In this document: positions 36,011 to 46,431 of the stretch, piece after piece
Position numbering within the stretch: the first letter of the stretch is position 1
Layout of the letters: every line of letters starts with the position of its first letter
NCBI GenBank assembly: GCA_025055455.1
Contig: JANWXD010000009.1
Coordinates: 1-64,000 of the forward strand
DNA: 64,000 nt
DNA from: Bryobacteraceae bacterium
Lineage (GTDB): Bacteria; Acidobacteriota; Terriglobia; Bryobacterales; Bryobacteraceae
Reading direction: 5' to 3'
Notes under the pieces: model-generated
Databases searched by the model: none
The model's input: only the letters and a program-made list of their open reading frames with translations
What the model was told of the DNA's origin: nothing
Position numbers and translations under genes: made by a program

Positions 36011-37264
36011 ATGGATTCATACAACGGTATTCCGGTACCCTCCGAGGGCGCCTCGATCGAGGTGCGGGATGGTCGCTTCGTGGTTCCGGATAACCCCATC
36101 ATTCCCTTCATCGAAGGCGACGGCACGGGTCCGGACATTTGGCGCGCCGCGCGCCTGGTGTTCGACGCGGCGGTCGAGCGAGCCTACGGCGGCCGCCGGC
36201 GCGTGGTCTGGTACGAGGTCTTCGCCGGCGAGAAAGCCTACAACCGATTCAACACCTGGCTGCCCGAGGACACGCTGGCGGCGATTCAGCGCTTCCGCAT
36301 TGCCATCAAAGGGCCGCTGACCACGCCGGTAGGCGGCGGCATCCGGAGCCTAAACGTCGCCTTGCGGCAGTTGCTGACCCTGTATGTATGCATGCGCCCG
36401 GTGCGCTACTACCCGGGCGTGCCCTCCCCGATGAAGCACCCCGAGCTTCTGGACGTGGTGATTTTCCGGGAGAACACAGAGGACGTTTACGCCGGCATCG
36501 AGTGGCGCCAGGGCACACCCGAGGCCAGGAAAGTGATCGAGTGGCTGAACCGCGAGATGGGCTGCAAGATCCGCGAGGATTCGGGCCTCGGCGTCAAACC
36601 GATCAGCGTCACGGGCTCCAAGCGGCTGATCCGGCGCGCCATCCGCTACGCCCTCGACAACGGCCGCCGCAGCGTCACTCTGGTTCACAAAGGCAACATC
36701 ATGAAGTTCACTGAAGGCGCCTTCCGCGACTGGGGCTACGAGCTGGCCAAAGAGGAGTTCCCGGAGGTGTGCCTCACGGAGACCGAGGCCGGCGGCGCGC
36801 TGTCGATTCCCGGGAAGGTGATCATCAAAGACCGGATCGCGGACTCCATGTTCCAGCAGGTGCTGCTGCGGCCCGAAGAGTATGACGTCATCGCCACGCC
36901 CAACTTGAACGGCGACTACCTCTCGGATGCTTGCGCAGCGCAAGTGGGCGGCTTGGGTATGGCGCCGGGAGGCAACATCGGCGACGAACATGCCGTCTTC
37001 GAGGCCACCCACGGGACCGCGCCCAAGTACGCCGGGCAGGACGTCGTCAATCCTTCCAGTCTGATCCTTTCCGGCTCGCTCATGTTTCGCTTCATGGGTT
37101 GGAAAGAAGTCTCCGACCTCATCGAGGCGGGCATCACCGAGACCATCCGGCAGAAGCGCGTGACCTACGATTTGCACCGTTTGATGGAAGGCGCCACCAA
37201 GCTCAAAACGAGCGAGTTCGGCGCAGCGATCGTCGAGAATATGGCCGCTGTAGCGGCGGCCTGA
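36011..37264 (+). CDS. icd: NADP-type isocitrate dehydrogenase
   Basis: A 417-residue enzyme oxidising isocitrate to 2-oxoglutarate. Family marks: [14 protein letters not shown], the substrate loop [13 protein letters not shown] containing the Ser that is phosphorylated in E. coli [35 protein letters not shown], and [24 protein letters not shown]. The ATG at 36011 has GAGAGGAG just before it. The length is typical of the E. coli-like form. mdh follows after 39 bp, forming a two-gene TCA operon. Confidence 0.95.
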   Translation: MDSYNGIPVPSEGASIEVRDGRFVVPDNPIIPFIEGDGTGPDIWRAARLVFDAAVERAYGGRRRVVWYEVFAGEKAYNRFNTWLPEDTLAAIQRFRIAIKGPLTTPVGGGIRSLNVALRQLLTLYVCMRPVRYYPGVPSPMKHPELLDVVIFRENTEDVYAGIEWRQGTPEARKVIEWLNREMGCKIREDSGLGVKPISVTGSKRLIRRAIRYALDNGRRSVTLVHKGNIMKFTEGAFRDWGYELAKEEFPEVCLTETEAGGALSIPGKVIIKDRIADSMFQQVLLRPEEYDVIATPNLNGDYLSDACAAQVGGLGMAPGGNIGDEHAVFEATHGTAPKYAGQDVVNPSSLILSGSLMFRFMGWKEVSDLIEAGITETIRQKRVTYDLHRLMEGATKLKTSEFGAAIVENMAAVAAA

Positions 37265-38266
<1,002 letters not shown>

Positions 38267-38391
38267 GCGGCACGGCCCGACTGGCTTCGGCGCCCAGGCT
38301 CGCTCGGGTTTGAGGGAGGGCAGCTCTCCGTCCAAGATCCGGAGATCGAACTCAACAGGGGCGGGCTCCCAGCGGCGGGACAGCCGCCAAC

Positions 38392-40059
38392 TTACCGTTC
38401 CCGTTTTGCCTCGATCTGCCATTCCGTAAACGGCGACCGCACCCCGCGAATGTTTACGTTGACTAGGTAAGGTTTCTCGGAGGCCAAGGCGCGCGCAATG
38501 GCACCGGCCAACTCCCGCAGCGTATCCACGTTTTCTCCTTCCCCGCCAAAGCCCTTCATGATCAGGTCGTACCGCGTCGGCCGCAACTCGCAGGCCACAG
38601 TCGGCAGCCCGGGGTGGAGTTCGCGTTGGAGCTCTCGCTCGAGCCCCCATCCGGCGTCGTTGCCTACGACGATAATCACAGGCAGTCCCAGACGCACCAG
38701 CGTGTCCAGCTCGGCTAAGTAAAACCCTAAGGCGCCGTCGCCTGTGAGGGCCACCACGCGTTTTCCGGGATTCGCTAGCTGGAGAGCGGTGGCGTTCGGC
38801 AGCGACGCGCCGATGGCGCCGAGCGGCCCCAAACGCACCCAGCCGCCGGGCTGAAGCGCCGGCAACATCGCCCGCCCCCAGTGCGTGAAGTCTCCCCCGT
38901 CCCAGGCATAGAGCACATCGCGGGGCAGGAGCTCGCGGAGCGTGCGGAAAACTGCGGCCGGATGCAGTGGCGTGCCTTCGTCACGGGCGAGCTGATCGAG
39001 TTGTTCCCGCCAGTGGCGGTCCAGTTGCCTCAACTGCTCGAGCCAGGGCCGCTGGGGCCACCTCTCCCTGCCGAGCGCCTGGAGAAACGCCCGCAACGTC
39101 TCCCGTACATCCGCGCACAGCCCCACTGCCACCGGGCGGTTCTTGCCGAGTTCAGGTGCGTGAATGTCCACCTGAATGAATTGCGCCTCCGGCGAGAACA
39201 GGCGCGGGCCCCCGAGCGCCAGCCGGTAGTCCACCCGCTTGCCCAGCACCAGCACGACGTCGGCCTGGTGGAACGCAGCGGCGGCGGCGCGGTTCAGCGC
39301 CGGGTCCGCATAGCCCATGGCCAGCGCGTGGTCATCGGGCAGGGTCCCGCGGGCCAGGGTGACCGTGTAAACCGGCAGCGAGGTCCGTTCCGCGAACTGC
39401 CGCAATTCGGCTTCGGCGTGGGCCCACCAAACGCCGCTGCCTGCGATCACCACTGGCCGCTGGGCGCTCCGCAGCAGCGACAGGGCTCGCTCGACGTCTG
39501 GAGGGTGCGGTGGGCTTGCCTCCGGCCGGCACGGACGGGGAAGCGGAGGAGGACGATCCACGGGCGCCGAGAACAGATCCACGGGAATCGTCAGATGAAC
39601 GGCGCCCATCCGCCCGGACAGAGCTTCCCTACAAGCGAGTTCCAACATCCTGGGGATTTCCGCGCCGCTCGCCGGCTGCCCGGCCCACTTCACCAGCGGC
39701 TGCGCACAGGCGACTTGATCGATCTCCTGGAAGCCCTGACGGCCTCTCGATCCGGTGGCGATTGCTCCGCTCACCGCCAGTAACGGGCTGCCCGCCAGTT
39801 GCGCCGTGGCGATGCCGGTCAACGCGTTCGTGTGTCCCGGTCCGCCCGTCACCAAGGCCAGCGCCGGCCGCCGGTGCAGCCTCGCCCAGACTTCGGCTGC
39901 GTGCGCCGCCCCGGACTCATGCCGGAAGTCGAAAAGGCGAAAGGCCCGGCGCGCGGCTTCGATCAGCGCGTCGTTGAGGTGGTCGCCCACCAGTGTGAAG
40001 ATCTCGCGTATTCCAAGGTTGTCCAGCGCCGAGACGAACAGTTCGGCTCCCGTGGGCAT
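38392..40059 (-). CDS. TPP-dependent enzyme, acetolactate synthase/2-hydroxyacyl-CoA lyase-like
   Basis: A 555-residue three-domain TPP enzyme. The activating Glu is in FRHESGAAHAAEVWARL, followed by ALVTGGPGHTNALTG; the TPP/Mg site is GDGALGFYLAELDTLVRLGLPVIIVVGNDAGWG. The middle domain (RPVVIAGSGVWW) is present. It resembles the IlvB/oxalyl-CoA decarboxylase/HACL group. There is no regulatory IlvN subunit next to it, and the gene stands alone, so branched-chain amino acid synthesis is unlikely to be its main job. Substrate unknown. Confidence 0.8.
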   Translation of the reverse strand: MPTGAELFVSALDNLGIREIFTLVGDHLNDALIEAARRAFRLFDFRHESGAAHAAEVWARLHRRPALALVTGGPGHTNALTGIATAQLAGSPLLAVSGAIATGSRGRQGFQEIDQVACAQPLVKWAGQPASGAEIPRMLELACREALSGRMGAVHLTIPVDLFSAPVDRPPPLPRPCRPEASPPHPPDVERALSLLRSAQRPVVIAGSGVWWAHAEAELRQFAERTSLPVYTVTLARGTLPDDHALAMGYADPALNRAAAAAFHQADVVLVLGKRVDYRLALGGPRLFSPEAQFIQVDIHAPELGKNRPVAVGLCADVRETLRAFLQALGRERWPQRPWLEQLRQLDRHWREQLDQLARDEGTPLHPAAVFRTLRELLPRDVLYAWDGGDFTHWGRAMLPALQPGGWVRLGPLGAIGASLPNATALQLANPGKRVVALTGDGALGFYLAELDTLVRLGLPVIIVVGNDAGWGLERELQRELHPGLPTVACELRPTRYDLIMKGFGGEGENVDTLRELAGAIARALASEKPYLVNVNIRGVRSPFTEWQIEAKRER

Positions 40060-40202
40060 TCCGGCGCCATGCTACTACAGTCCCGCTCGCGGTCGGCGCA
40101 GTGGTCCGGGCCGCGCCCGACGATCCGTGTGCTGTGCCCGGCTGTCGGCGGTCCGGGTTGGTCCTGCGGGATCCCCCACACCAGACCGGCCTCGCGGGCC
40201 GC

Positions 40203-40208
40203 TACAAT
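40203..40208 (+). promoter_or_regulatory. -10 element (TACAAT) for near-leaderless galE
   Basis: TACAAT ends 11 bases before the galE ATG; the start has no Shine-Dalgarno sequence. Confidence 0.5.
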
Positions 40209-40219
40209 TGCCTTTCGCC

Positions 40220-41209
40220 ATGCCGAGGATCCTGGTCACCGGCGGCGCCGGCTACATCGGCTCGCACACCGTTCATCTGCTCCTGCGCCGTGGCTACGAC
40301 GTCGTCGTCGTGGACAACCTCTGCCGCGGCCATGCCCATAACGTGCCACCGGAACGGCTTCGGCGCCTCTCGTTGCAGGATACGGACGCGCTGACCGGGC
40401 TGCTGCGCGATCCGCCTTGCGCGGCGGTGATTCACTTTGCCGCCTACATCGCCGTGGGCGAATCCATGGAGAAGCCCGAGCTCTATTTCGCCAACAATGT
40501 CGGCGGCTCGCTCTCGCTCGTGTCGGCCATGCTGGCCGCGGGCGTGGACAAGCTCGTGTTCTCCTCCACGGCAGCCGTCTACGGCATGCCGGAGCGCGTG
40601 CCGGTCACCGAGGAGGCGCCGTTTGCCCCGGTGAGTCCGTACGGCGAATCCAAAGTCATGGTGGAGAAGATGCTGGGCTGGCTCGACCAATGCCGGGGCC
40701 TCCGCAGCGTCTCGTTGCGTTATTTCAACGCCTGCGGCGCGGATCCGGAGGCCGGGCTCGGCGAGGAGCACGATCCGGAAACGCACCTCGTTCCGCTCCT
40801 GTTGCGCGCCGTGCGCACCGGCGAACCGGTGACGATCTTCGGCGACGATTATGACACCCCGGACGGAACGTGCATCCGGGACTACATTCACGTCTCCGAC
40901 CTGGCCGAGGCGCACGCGATAGCGCTCGAGTCGCTGCTGGCGGGAGCCCCGTCGGCGGCATACAACGCCGGCACGGGCCAGGGCCATTCGGTCCTCGAGG
41001 TCGTGCGCGCCGTGGAGGAGGTCACCGGCCGGACCGTCCCGCGCCGGATCGGTCCTCGTCGGCCCGGCGATGCCCCCGTGCTGGTGGCCGACCCGAGCCG
41101 CCTCCGGGCGGCCCTGGGCTGGCGCCCGGGCTATACCGATCTGCGGGACATCGTCGCCACGGCCTGGGAGTTCGAATGTCGGCGGGCCGCGTGCCGTCCG
41201 GTAGAATAG
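40220..41209 (+). CDS. galE: UDP-glucose 4-epimerase
   Basis: A 329-residue extended SDR. NAD motif LVTGGAGYIGSHT, then HFAAYIAVGESMEKPELYFANN, SSTAAVYG with the catalytic Ser/Thr, Y-x-x-x-K in YGESKVM, and the UDP-sugar region RYFNACGADPEAGLGEEH..THLVPLLL typical of GalE. The ATG at 40220 gives the normal N-terminus. It interconverts UDP-glucose and UDP-galactose for surface polysaccharides. Confidence 0.92.
   Translation: MPRILVTGGAGYIGSHTVHLLLRRGYDVVVVDNLCRGHAHNVPPERLRRLSLQDTDALTGLLRDPPCAAVIHFAAYIAVGESMEKPELYFANNVGGSLSLVSAMLAAGVDKLVFSSTAAVYGMPERVPVTEEAPFAPVSPYGESKVMVEKMLGWLDQCRGLRSVSLRYFNACGADPEAGLGEEHDPETHLVPLLLRAVRTGEPVTIFGDDYDTPDGTCIRDYIHVSDLAEAHAIALESLLAGAPSAAYNAGTGQGHSVLEVVRAVEEVTGRTVPRRIGPRRPGDAPVLVADPSRLRAALGWRPGYTDLRDIVATAWEFECRRAACRPVE
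41202..41207 (+). promoter_or_regulatory. -10 element (TAGAAT) for a leaderless amidohydrolase gene
   Basis: TAGAAT, overlapping the end of galE, lies 7 bases before the ATG at 41215; the transcript would start at or beside the start codon. Confidence 0.5.
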
Positions 41210-41214
41210 CCCTC

Positions 41215-42492
41215 ATGAAGCTTGTCGTCGTCTTGATTGCTGCCTCTTGGCTGCTGGCACAAGCCGATTACGATCTTCTGCTCAAGGGCGGCCAGGTCAT
41301 TGACCCCAAAAACCGGGTGAACGCCCGCCGGGACGTCGCCATCAAGGACGGTCGCATCGCCGAGGTGGCGGCGGACATCCCGCCCGCGCGCGCCCACAAG
41401 GTCGTCGACGTCTCGGGCCTGTTTGTCACTCCGGGGCTGGTGGACATCCACGTGCACGTGTTCGCAGGCGAAGGTCCCGCCTACACCGGACGCAACAGCG
41501 TGTTCCCTGACGATCACAGCTTCCGCAGCGGCGTCACCACGGTCGTGGACGCGGGCAGTTCCGGCTGGAAGAATTTTGCCGACTTCAAGCGGCGCGTCGT
41601 TGACCGTTCGCGCACGCGCGTGCTGGCCCTGCTGAACATCGTGGGCGCCGGCATGGCGGGGCCGCCCGAGCAAGACACCTCCGACATGGATCCGAAGGCG
41701 ACGGCCGAGCAGATTTTGCGGCATCGCGACATCCTGGTCGGCGTAAAGACCGCCCACTATCAGGCGCCGGACTGGATTGCGGTGGAGCGTGCCGTCGAGG
41801 CGGGACGCTTGGCCAACGTGCCCGTCATGGTAGATTTCGGCGCCTTTCGTCCCGAGCGACCTTTCCAGGATTTGGTGCTCAAGAAGCTCCGCCCGGGCGA
41901 CATCTACACCCACGCGTATCTGGCCTGGGTGCCGATGCTGGACGACAACGGTCGGGTGCAACCCTATTTGTTCGAGGCGCGCAAGCGGGGCATCATCTTC
42001 GATGTCGGCCACGGCGGCGGTAGCTTCGTCTTCCGTCACGCCGTGCCCGCGGTGCGCCAGGGTTTCTTCCCGGACTCTATCTCCACGGACTTGCATATCG
42101 GCAGCATGAACGCCGGCATGAAGGACATGCTCAACGTGATGTCGAAGTTCCTCAACATGGGGATGTCGCTCGAGGAGGTCATTCTGCGCTCGACGTGGAA
42201 TCCGGCCCGCTTCATCCGGCGCGAGGAACTTGGCCACCTTACGGTCGGGGCCGTGGCCGACGTGGCGGTGCTTCGGCTTCTCAAAGGGGACTTCGGCTTC
42301 GTGGACGTCTACGGGGCGCGCCTGCGCGGCACGCAGAAGCTCGCGGCCGAACTCACGGTCAAAGACGGGCTCGTCGTCTGGGATCTCAACGGCATCACGC
42401 GCCAGGACTGGGACAAGCTGGGCCAGTACGGGCCGCAGGGCGATGCCCGCTGGGACGGCACCATCGGTCACGCTGGGCGCCAGCGCAAATGA
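41215..42492 (+). CDS. secreted amidohydrolase (dihydroorotase/enamidase-like)
   Basis: A 425-residue amidohydrolase-superfamily protein with an N-terminal signal (LVVVLIAASWLLAQA). Metal ligands: VDIHVHVF (H-x-H), the carbamylated-Lys-type position in GVKTAHYQ, a His in YTHAYL, another in VGHGGGSF, and the last Asp in STDLHIGSM. The N-terminal and C-terminal beta-sandwich (DYDLLLKGGQVIDPKN; VGAVADVAVL) are complete. Secreted relatives in Acidobacteria act on unknown cyclic amides or peptides. It follows galE by 5 bp but has its own -10. Confidence 0.82.
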   Translation: MKLVVVLIAASWLLAQADYDLLLKGGQVIDPKNRVNARRDVAIKDGRIAEVAADIPPARAHKVVDVSGLFVTPGLVDIHVHVFAGEGPAYTGRNSVFPDDHSFRSGVTTVVDAGSSGWKNFADFKRRVVDRSRTRVLALLNIVGAGMAGPPEQDTSDMDPKATAEQILRHRDILVGVKTAHYQAPDWIAVERAVEAGRLANVPVMVDFGAFRPERPFQDLVLKKLRPGDIYTHAYLAWVPMLDDNGRVQPYLFEARKRGIIFDVGHGGGSFVFRHAVPAVRQGFFPDSISTDLHIGSMNAGMKDMLNVMSKFLNMGMSLEEVILRSTWNPARFIRREELGHLTVGAVADVAVLRLLKGDFGFVDVYGARLRGTQKLAAELTVKDGLVVWDLNGITRQDWDKLGQYGPQGDARWDGTIGHAGRQRK

Positions 42493-42501
42493 AGTTGCTG
42501 T

Positions 42502-42924
42502 TCAGGGGGCTTCCACCGGGTGGGTTCCCGTGACGGGCGCGGCGGCCAGCGGACCGGCTATCCACGGCGAAAAGAGCCGGTACGGATAGTTGGCGATGGA
42601 CACAGTGATCCGATCCGCACTTGTGCCTGGGTTGCTCCGGCTCACCAGCACCATGTCCGGGGTGAGCCCCAGGGTCCCCGGGGGCGAGCCCGGTGGTGCG
42701 GTTGTCTGCCCATACAAGACAATGTTCCGAATCCCCGTCTGGTCGTCCGGATAGACCGCTCCGTATCGCACTGCGCTTCGGACTCGCGCCACGAACGTCT
42801 GCCGTATGAGCAAAATCTGCGCCATGTCGAAAATTGCGATCAACACCGCCAGAAAGGCCAGCGCCACTAAGGCGCCCTCGACCATCGCCGACCCCCTGCG
42901 TCGGCTCCCACCTTTTCCCAGCAT
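42502..42924 (-). CDS. TadE-like pilus assembly protein
   Basis: A 140-residue pseudopilin-like protein: basic head (GGSRRRGSAMVEGALVALAFLAVLIAIFDMAQILLI pattern of one N-terminal membrane helix with the conserved Glu after the processing site) and a C-terminal extracellular body. TadE/TadF proteins are minor pseudopilins of Flp/Tad pili. Third gene of an operon after another TadE and a TadG. It ends 9 bp from the convergent amidohydrolase. Confidence 0.82.
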   Translation of the reverse strand: MLGKGGSRRRGSAMVEGALVALAFLAVLIAIFDMAQILLIRQTFVARVRSAVRYGAVYPDDQTGIRNIVLYGQTTAPPGSPPGTLGLTPDMVLVSRSNPGTSADRITVSIANYPYRLFSPWIAGPLAAAPVTGTHPVEAP

Positions 42925-42939
42925 CGTTCGGCTCCCGAT

Positions 42940-43368
42940 CTACGGCGCGAATCGCCCCATGTACGGCATCGTAACTTTGGGCTTCCCGTTCAGCGTGAAG
43001 GACCGGACAGCCGCGTCCACGGTGTAGCCTACAATGGCCACGCTCACCTCTTTGGGGACATTGCGGTCCATCGAGATTGTGACTTGGACCTGCTCCGGTC
43101 GGAGACCGGGCGCCCGCCTGGGACCTGTGCCGGCAGGATTCCCGTAGATCACCACATTGCGCACTTCCGCCAGATAGGCCGCCGACGGCGTGGACGTGCT
43201 GGAGTCGTACACCCGCAGCGAGGCGTAGCGCGCCCCGGCCCGCACCGCCGTTTGTAGATTGTTGTAGATCACGAACGTATAGCCGAATTGAAACACGCCC
43301 GCGAAAACGGAAAACAGCAATCCGAAGGAGAGAGCAAATTCGAGGATGGCATTGCCCCGCCGTGTCAT
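42940..43368 (-). CDS. TadE-like pilus assembly protein
   Basis: A 142-residue protein of the same type as its downstream neighbour: RRGNAILEFALSFGLLFSVFAGVFQFGY at the start with the conserved Glu, then an extracellular domain. Its ATG overlaps the stop of the TadG-like gene by 4 bp. No flp, cpaA or tadABC gene lies in the window, so the assembly machinery must be elsewhere. Confidence 0.82.
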   Translation of the reverse strand: MTRRGNAILEFALSFGLLFSVFAGVFQFGYTFVIYNNLQTAVRAGARYASLRVYDSSTSTPSAAYLAEVRNVVIYGNPAGTGPRRAPGLRPEQVQVTISMDRNVPKEVSVAIVGYTVDAAVRSFTLNGKPKVTMPYMGRFAP

Positions 43369-44439
43369 TGCACCAGCCTTACGACATAAGCGCCCGGGCC
43401 GCCTGCGCCCTTGCGCCGACTTCCCTGCACGAACGGGCCCACGTACTCCGCACAGAACGACTTGTTGCCCCCATGCGGATACTCAGAGGGAAGCAACAGG
43501 AAAAACGCCGCAAAACCGACAACGCGGTACTCGGGGTGCCAGGTATTGACGGGAACCACCACTAAGCGCCGGCCGTTACCCGCGTCGTTGGCCACATACT
43601 GGGCATACGTCGCCGAGTAGTTGTCCGTGTCTTGGTTGACCCGATTGATGAGGCTATCGCGCTGGGTTTGCTTGGTGCCTCCGGTCATATTCACGATGTC
43701 GCCCACCGCCAAAGGTCGCGATTGGTAATTTTGTTCGATCGCCATGCGGATGACGGCCGAACTGGTTTCTTCGATGTAGCCCCGTTCGGAGGCGTTCCCC
43801 GCCTCCGCCCGCGCGACCCAGGTTTGATGGTTGTCGCCCGGGCAGACGTTGGGGCCCAGCTTCGGCTTGGCGCCCCAGCGAAGGGTGTAGCGTTGACCTG
43901 GGGTGAATCCGAAGTTGGGGTCGCTGGCGTCGTGCGCCATTGGCGAGAATGGCAAGATCCCTTCGGTGAAATGAGTCTTGGGCACCTGCGCCGCGACCGC
44001 TAGGGCCCGGACCGTGGAATGCGTCTGCCCGGCCAGTGCGGGGATAAAGTACAGCGACGCCGTGGCGCTGGCACGCACGCGTACGAAGCGGTAGCTGTCA
44101 GCCGGGTTGGGCCGCCGCCACCCAGGGCCCAGCGGCACTCGTTGCGAATTCGACTTCCGTGCCGCTGAAGCGGGTCGTTCCAGAGTGCCAGCGGTTGGGG
44201 AAGTTCAGGGCCCGGTCCCGGGCGCGCGCGATCCCGACCGCCGTGCCGTCAAGTTCGAGAGCCGCCGCCAGCGCCGCTGCGTCCGCATAACTCTGAGCTT
44301 CGTTCCGGGCAATATAGAGGCGGCCGAGATCCACCGACAGCCCCAGCGCTCCGACCATCGCGATCAGTCCCGCTGCCGTGGCCAGCAGGACGAACCCGCG
44401 CCGTGTCCGTGCGCCCGCTCGCTCCGGCAGTTGTCTCAT
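43365..44439 (-). pseudogene. TadG-like pilus-associated gene with a +1 frameshift
   Basis: The N-terminal part (44439 to 44098) encodes a TadG-type start: GFVLLATAAGLIAMVGALGLSVDLGRLY, AQSYADAAALAAALELDG. It stops after GPWVAAAQPG. The rest (to 43365) continues in another frame as PNPADSYRFVRVRASATASLYFIPALAG, the natural continuation. Removing one G from the GGCGGCGG run at about 44109-44120 restores a single 357-residue protein. This is either a real mutation, a read error in a GC repeat, or, less likely, programmed slippage. The body binds the pilus or the wall in the Tad system. First gene of the operon. Confidence 0.75.
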
Positions 44440-44602
44440 GATGCAGCCTCCCTACAGGCAGTCTACGGTCTCCAGGCTTTTCACAAGCGGGGAAAAACGC
44501 CCGAACGCGCCACAAGAATTCACCGAGGCGACCTTAAGACCCCGAGCGGAGAGGTCGTGCCCAGCTTTGCTATTCTGAAACTTCCCCCGAAGCACTTCCG
44601 GT

Positions 44603-45835
44603 ATGGCCCAAGTCTTCCCGTTCCGCCCCTATCGCTACGCCCCGGCGGCTGGCCCGCTGGAGCGACTGGTAACGCAGCCCTACGACAAGATCACCCCAGA
44701 GATGCAAGCGCGATACCTGTCCCTGAGCCCCTACAACATCGTCCGCATCATCCTCGGCCCGCGCACGCCGGAGGATTCGCCGGCCGATAACGTCTACACG
44801 CGCGCCGCGCGCTATCTGGAAGATTGGATTCGCTCCGGAGTGCTGATCCAGGAGCCGGAGCCGTGTCTGCTGGCTTACTTTCAAACGTTTACCTTGCCGG
44901 ACACGGGGGAGCGCCTCACCCGCAAAGGGTTCATCGGACTCGGGGCCGTGGAGGACTACAGCGCCGGCACGGTCCACCGCCACGAGCACACGCTGTCGGG
45001 CCCGAAGCAAGATCGCCTCGAATTGTTGCGCTTCACCCGCGCCGATTGCGGCCCTATCTTCATGCTGTATCCCGATCCCGAGGGAGCGGTGGAGGCGGTT
45101 CTGGACGAAGCCGCCGCGGGACCTCCGGAAGTCGAAGTCTTCGACGAGTACGGCGCCGTGCATCGCCTCTGGACGATCCGCGGCCCGCGCGTCGCGCACA
45201 TCCAGCGGCTCATGGCGGACAAACCACTCGTCATCGCCGACGGCCATCACCGCTATGAAACCGCCCTGGCCTTCGCCCGTGAGCACCCGGAGCTCGAGGA
45301 CGCGCGCAAGGTCATGATGGCTTTCGTCAACCTGTACTCGCCCGGCCTCCGCATTCTCGCCACACACCGGCTCGTCCAAAACGGCGACCCGGCGCAGTTC
45401 CTCGAAGCGGCGCGGGCTCGCTTCCGGCTGACGGCTGTGACGTCGCTCGAAGCGTTGCGGCGCGACTGGGACGCGTCCCCCGACGAGTACGCGCGTCTCG
45501 GGGTGGCGGAGCCCCAGGGGCTGTGGCTGCTGGAGGCGCCCCGGGCGGAGGGCGAGCTCGATGTGTCGTTCCTGCACGGCCGCATTCTCGGGCCGCTGCT
45601 CGGCCTGGACGAGGATGCAGTGCGCCAAGAACGCGGGTTGCGCTACGTCCGGTCTGCCGCGGAGGCCCTCGAGAGCGTGCGCCACGGCCAAGCCGCCCTC
45701 GCCTTCCTGCTGAAGCCGGTGCGCGTGCAAGAGGTGGCCCGAGTGGCCTTCTCCGGCGGCGTCATGCCCCAGAAATCCACGGATTTCTACCCGAAACTGC
45801 TCTCGGGGCTCGCCATTTACAAGTTTGAGCGGTGA
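44603..45835 (+). CDS. DUF1015 family protein
   Basis: A 410-residue member of the DUF1015 (COG4198) family, cytoplasmic and of unknown function. Typical parts: QPYDKITPEMQARYL, the SPYNIVRII segment, GLGAVEDYSAGTVHRHEHTLSGPKQDRLEL, and IADGHHRYETALAF. The ADGHHRY motif with conserved His residues and the E-H-T/K-D-R pattern suggest a metal- or phosphate-binding site, but no reaction is established. Other members sit near serine-pathway and sugar genes; here its neighbours give no hint. Confidence 0.88.
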   Translation: MAQVFPFRPYRYAPAAGPLERLVTQPYDKITPEMQARYLSLSPYNIVRIILGPRTPEDSPADNVYTRAARYLEDWIRSGVLIQEPEPCLLAYFQTFTLPDTGERLTRKGFIGLGAVEDYSAGTVHRHEHTLSGPKQDRLELLRFTRADCGPIFMLYPDPEGAVEAVLDEAAAGPPEVEVFDEYGAVHRLWTIRGPRVAHIQRLMADKPLVIADGHHRYETALAFAREHPELEDARKVMMAFVNLYSPGLRILATHRLVQNGDPAQFLEAARARFRLTAVTSLEALRRDWDASPDEYARLGVAEPQGLWLLEAPRAEGELDVSFLHGRILGPLLGLDEDAVRQERGLRYVRSAAEALESVRHGQAALAFLLKPVRVQEVARVAFSGGVMPQKSTDFYPKLLSGLAIYKFER

Positions 45836-45858
45836 CCGGTTCGCTACGGCCGAGCCTT

Positions 45859-46266
45859 CAAGCAAGGTTCACAGAGCGTGCCAGCTCGCGGATCCGCAGG
45901 GCATCCTTGCAGGTCGAGGCCAGCGGCTTTTCAACAATGACGTGAATCTTGCGCGGCGCGCACGCCTGAACGATCTCCCCATGCCGGTTATTCTCCACGA
46001 AGGCCCAGACAATGTCCGGCTTGGCTTCCTAGAGCACGCGGTGGTAGTCGTCGAAGAACACCGCCGACGGCGCCGCGGCGCTTGGCCTCCGCGATCCAGT
46101 CCTGCCGGGTCTCGGCGATGCCCACCAGTCGCGCGGGCAGACCCTGGATCATCTTGTTCGAGTGTCCCCACACGTGGGAGTGAATCAGACCCACGACGGC
46201 GATTCTCGGTTCTTGGCCGGCGCCCGACCAGAACGCGAGCAAGGTCAGAAGAACCGTCCGCTTCAT
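45859..46266 (-). pseudogene. decayed Gfo/Idh/MocA-type oxidoreductase
   Basis: Starts at ATG 46266 with a signal-like leader, then RIAVVGLIHSHVWGHSNKM and LVGIAETRQDWIAEAKRRG, the N-terminal Rossmann fold of a Gfo/Idh/MocA protein. A frameshift occurs near 46065-46085 (continuing as VFFDDYHRVL), then an in-frame TAG at 46029-46031. The frame goes on with PDIVWAFVENNRHGEIV and HVIVEKPLAST (the EKP catalytic motif) to a stop at 45859. The C-terminal domain is missing. Two lesions plus truncation mark it as a true pseudogene. Confidence 0.85.
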
Positions 46267-46431
46267 GTGAGTGCCTCGGAGTCCGTTGTTTCCCGCCCGG
46301 GCCGAATTTACATCTGCTGCGTTGTGCCCGCGCCGCCCCTTGCCGTAGAATGTCCGCCGGGTTGCCCGTCTGAAAAAGTGGTACATTAAATAGCCAAAGA
46401 GAGCGAGACGGCGACCGAAAGAGGGCCAACC

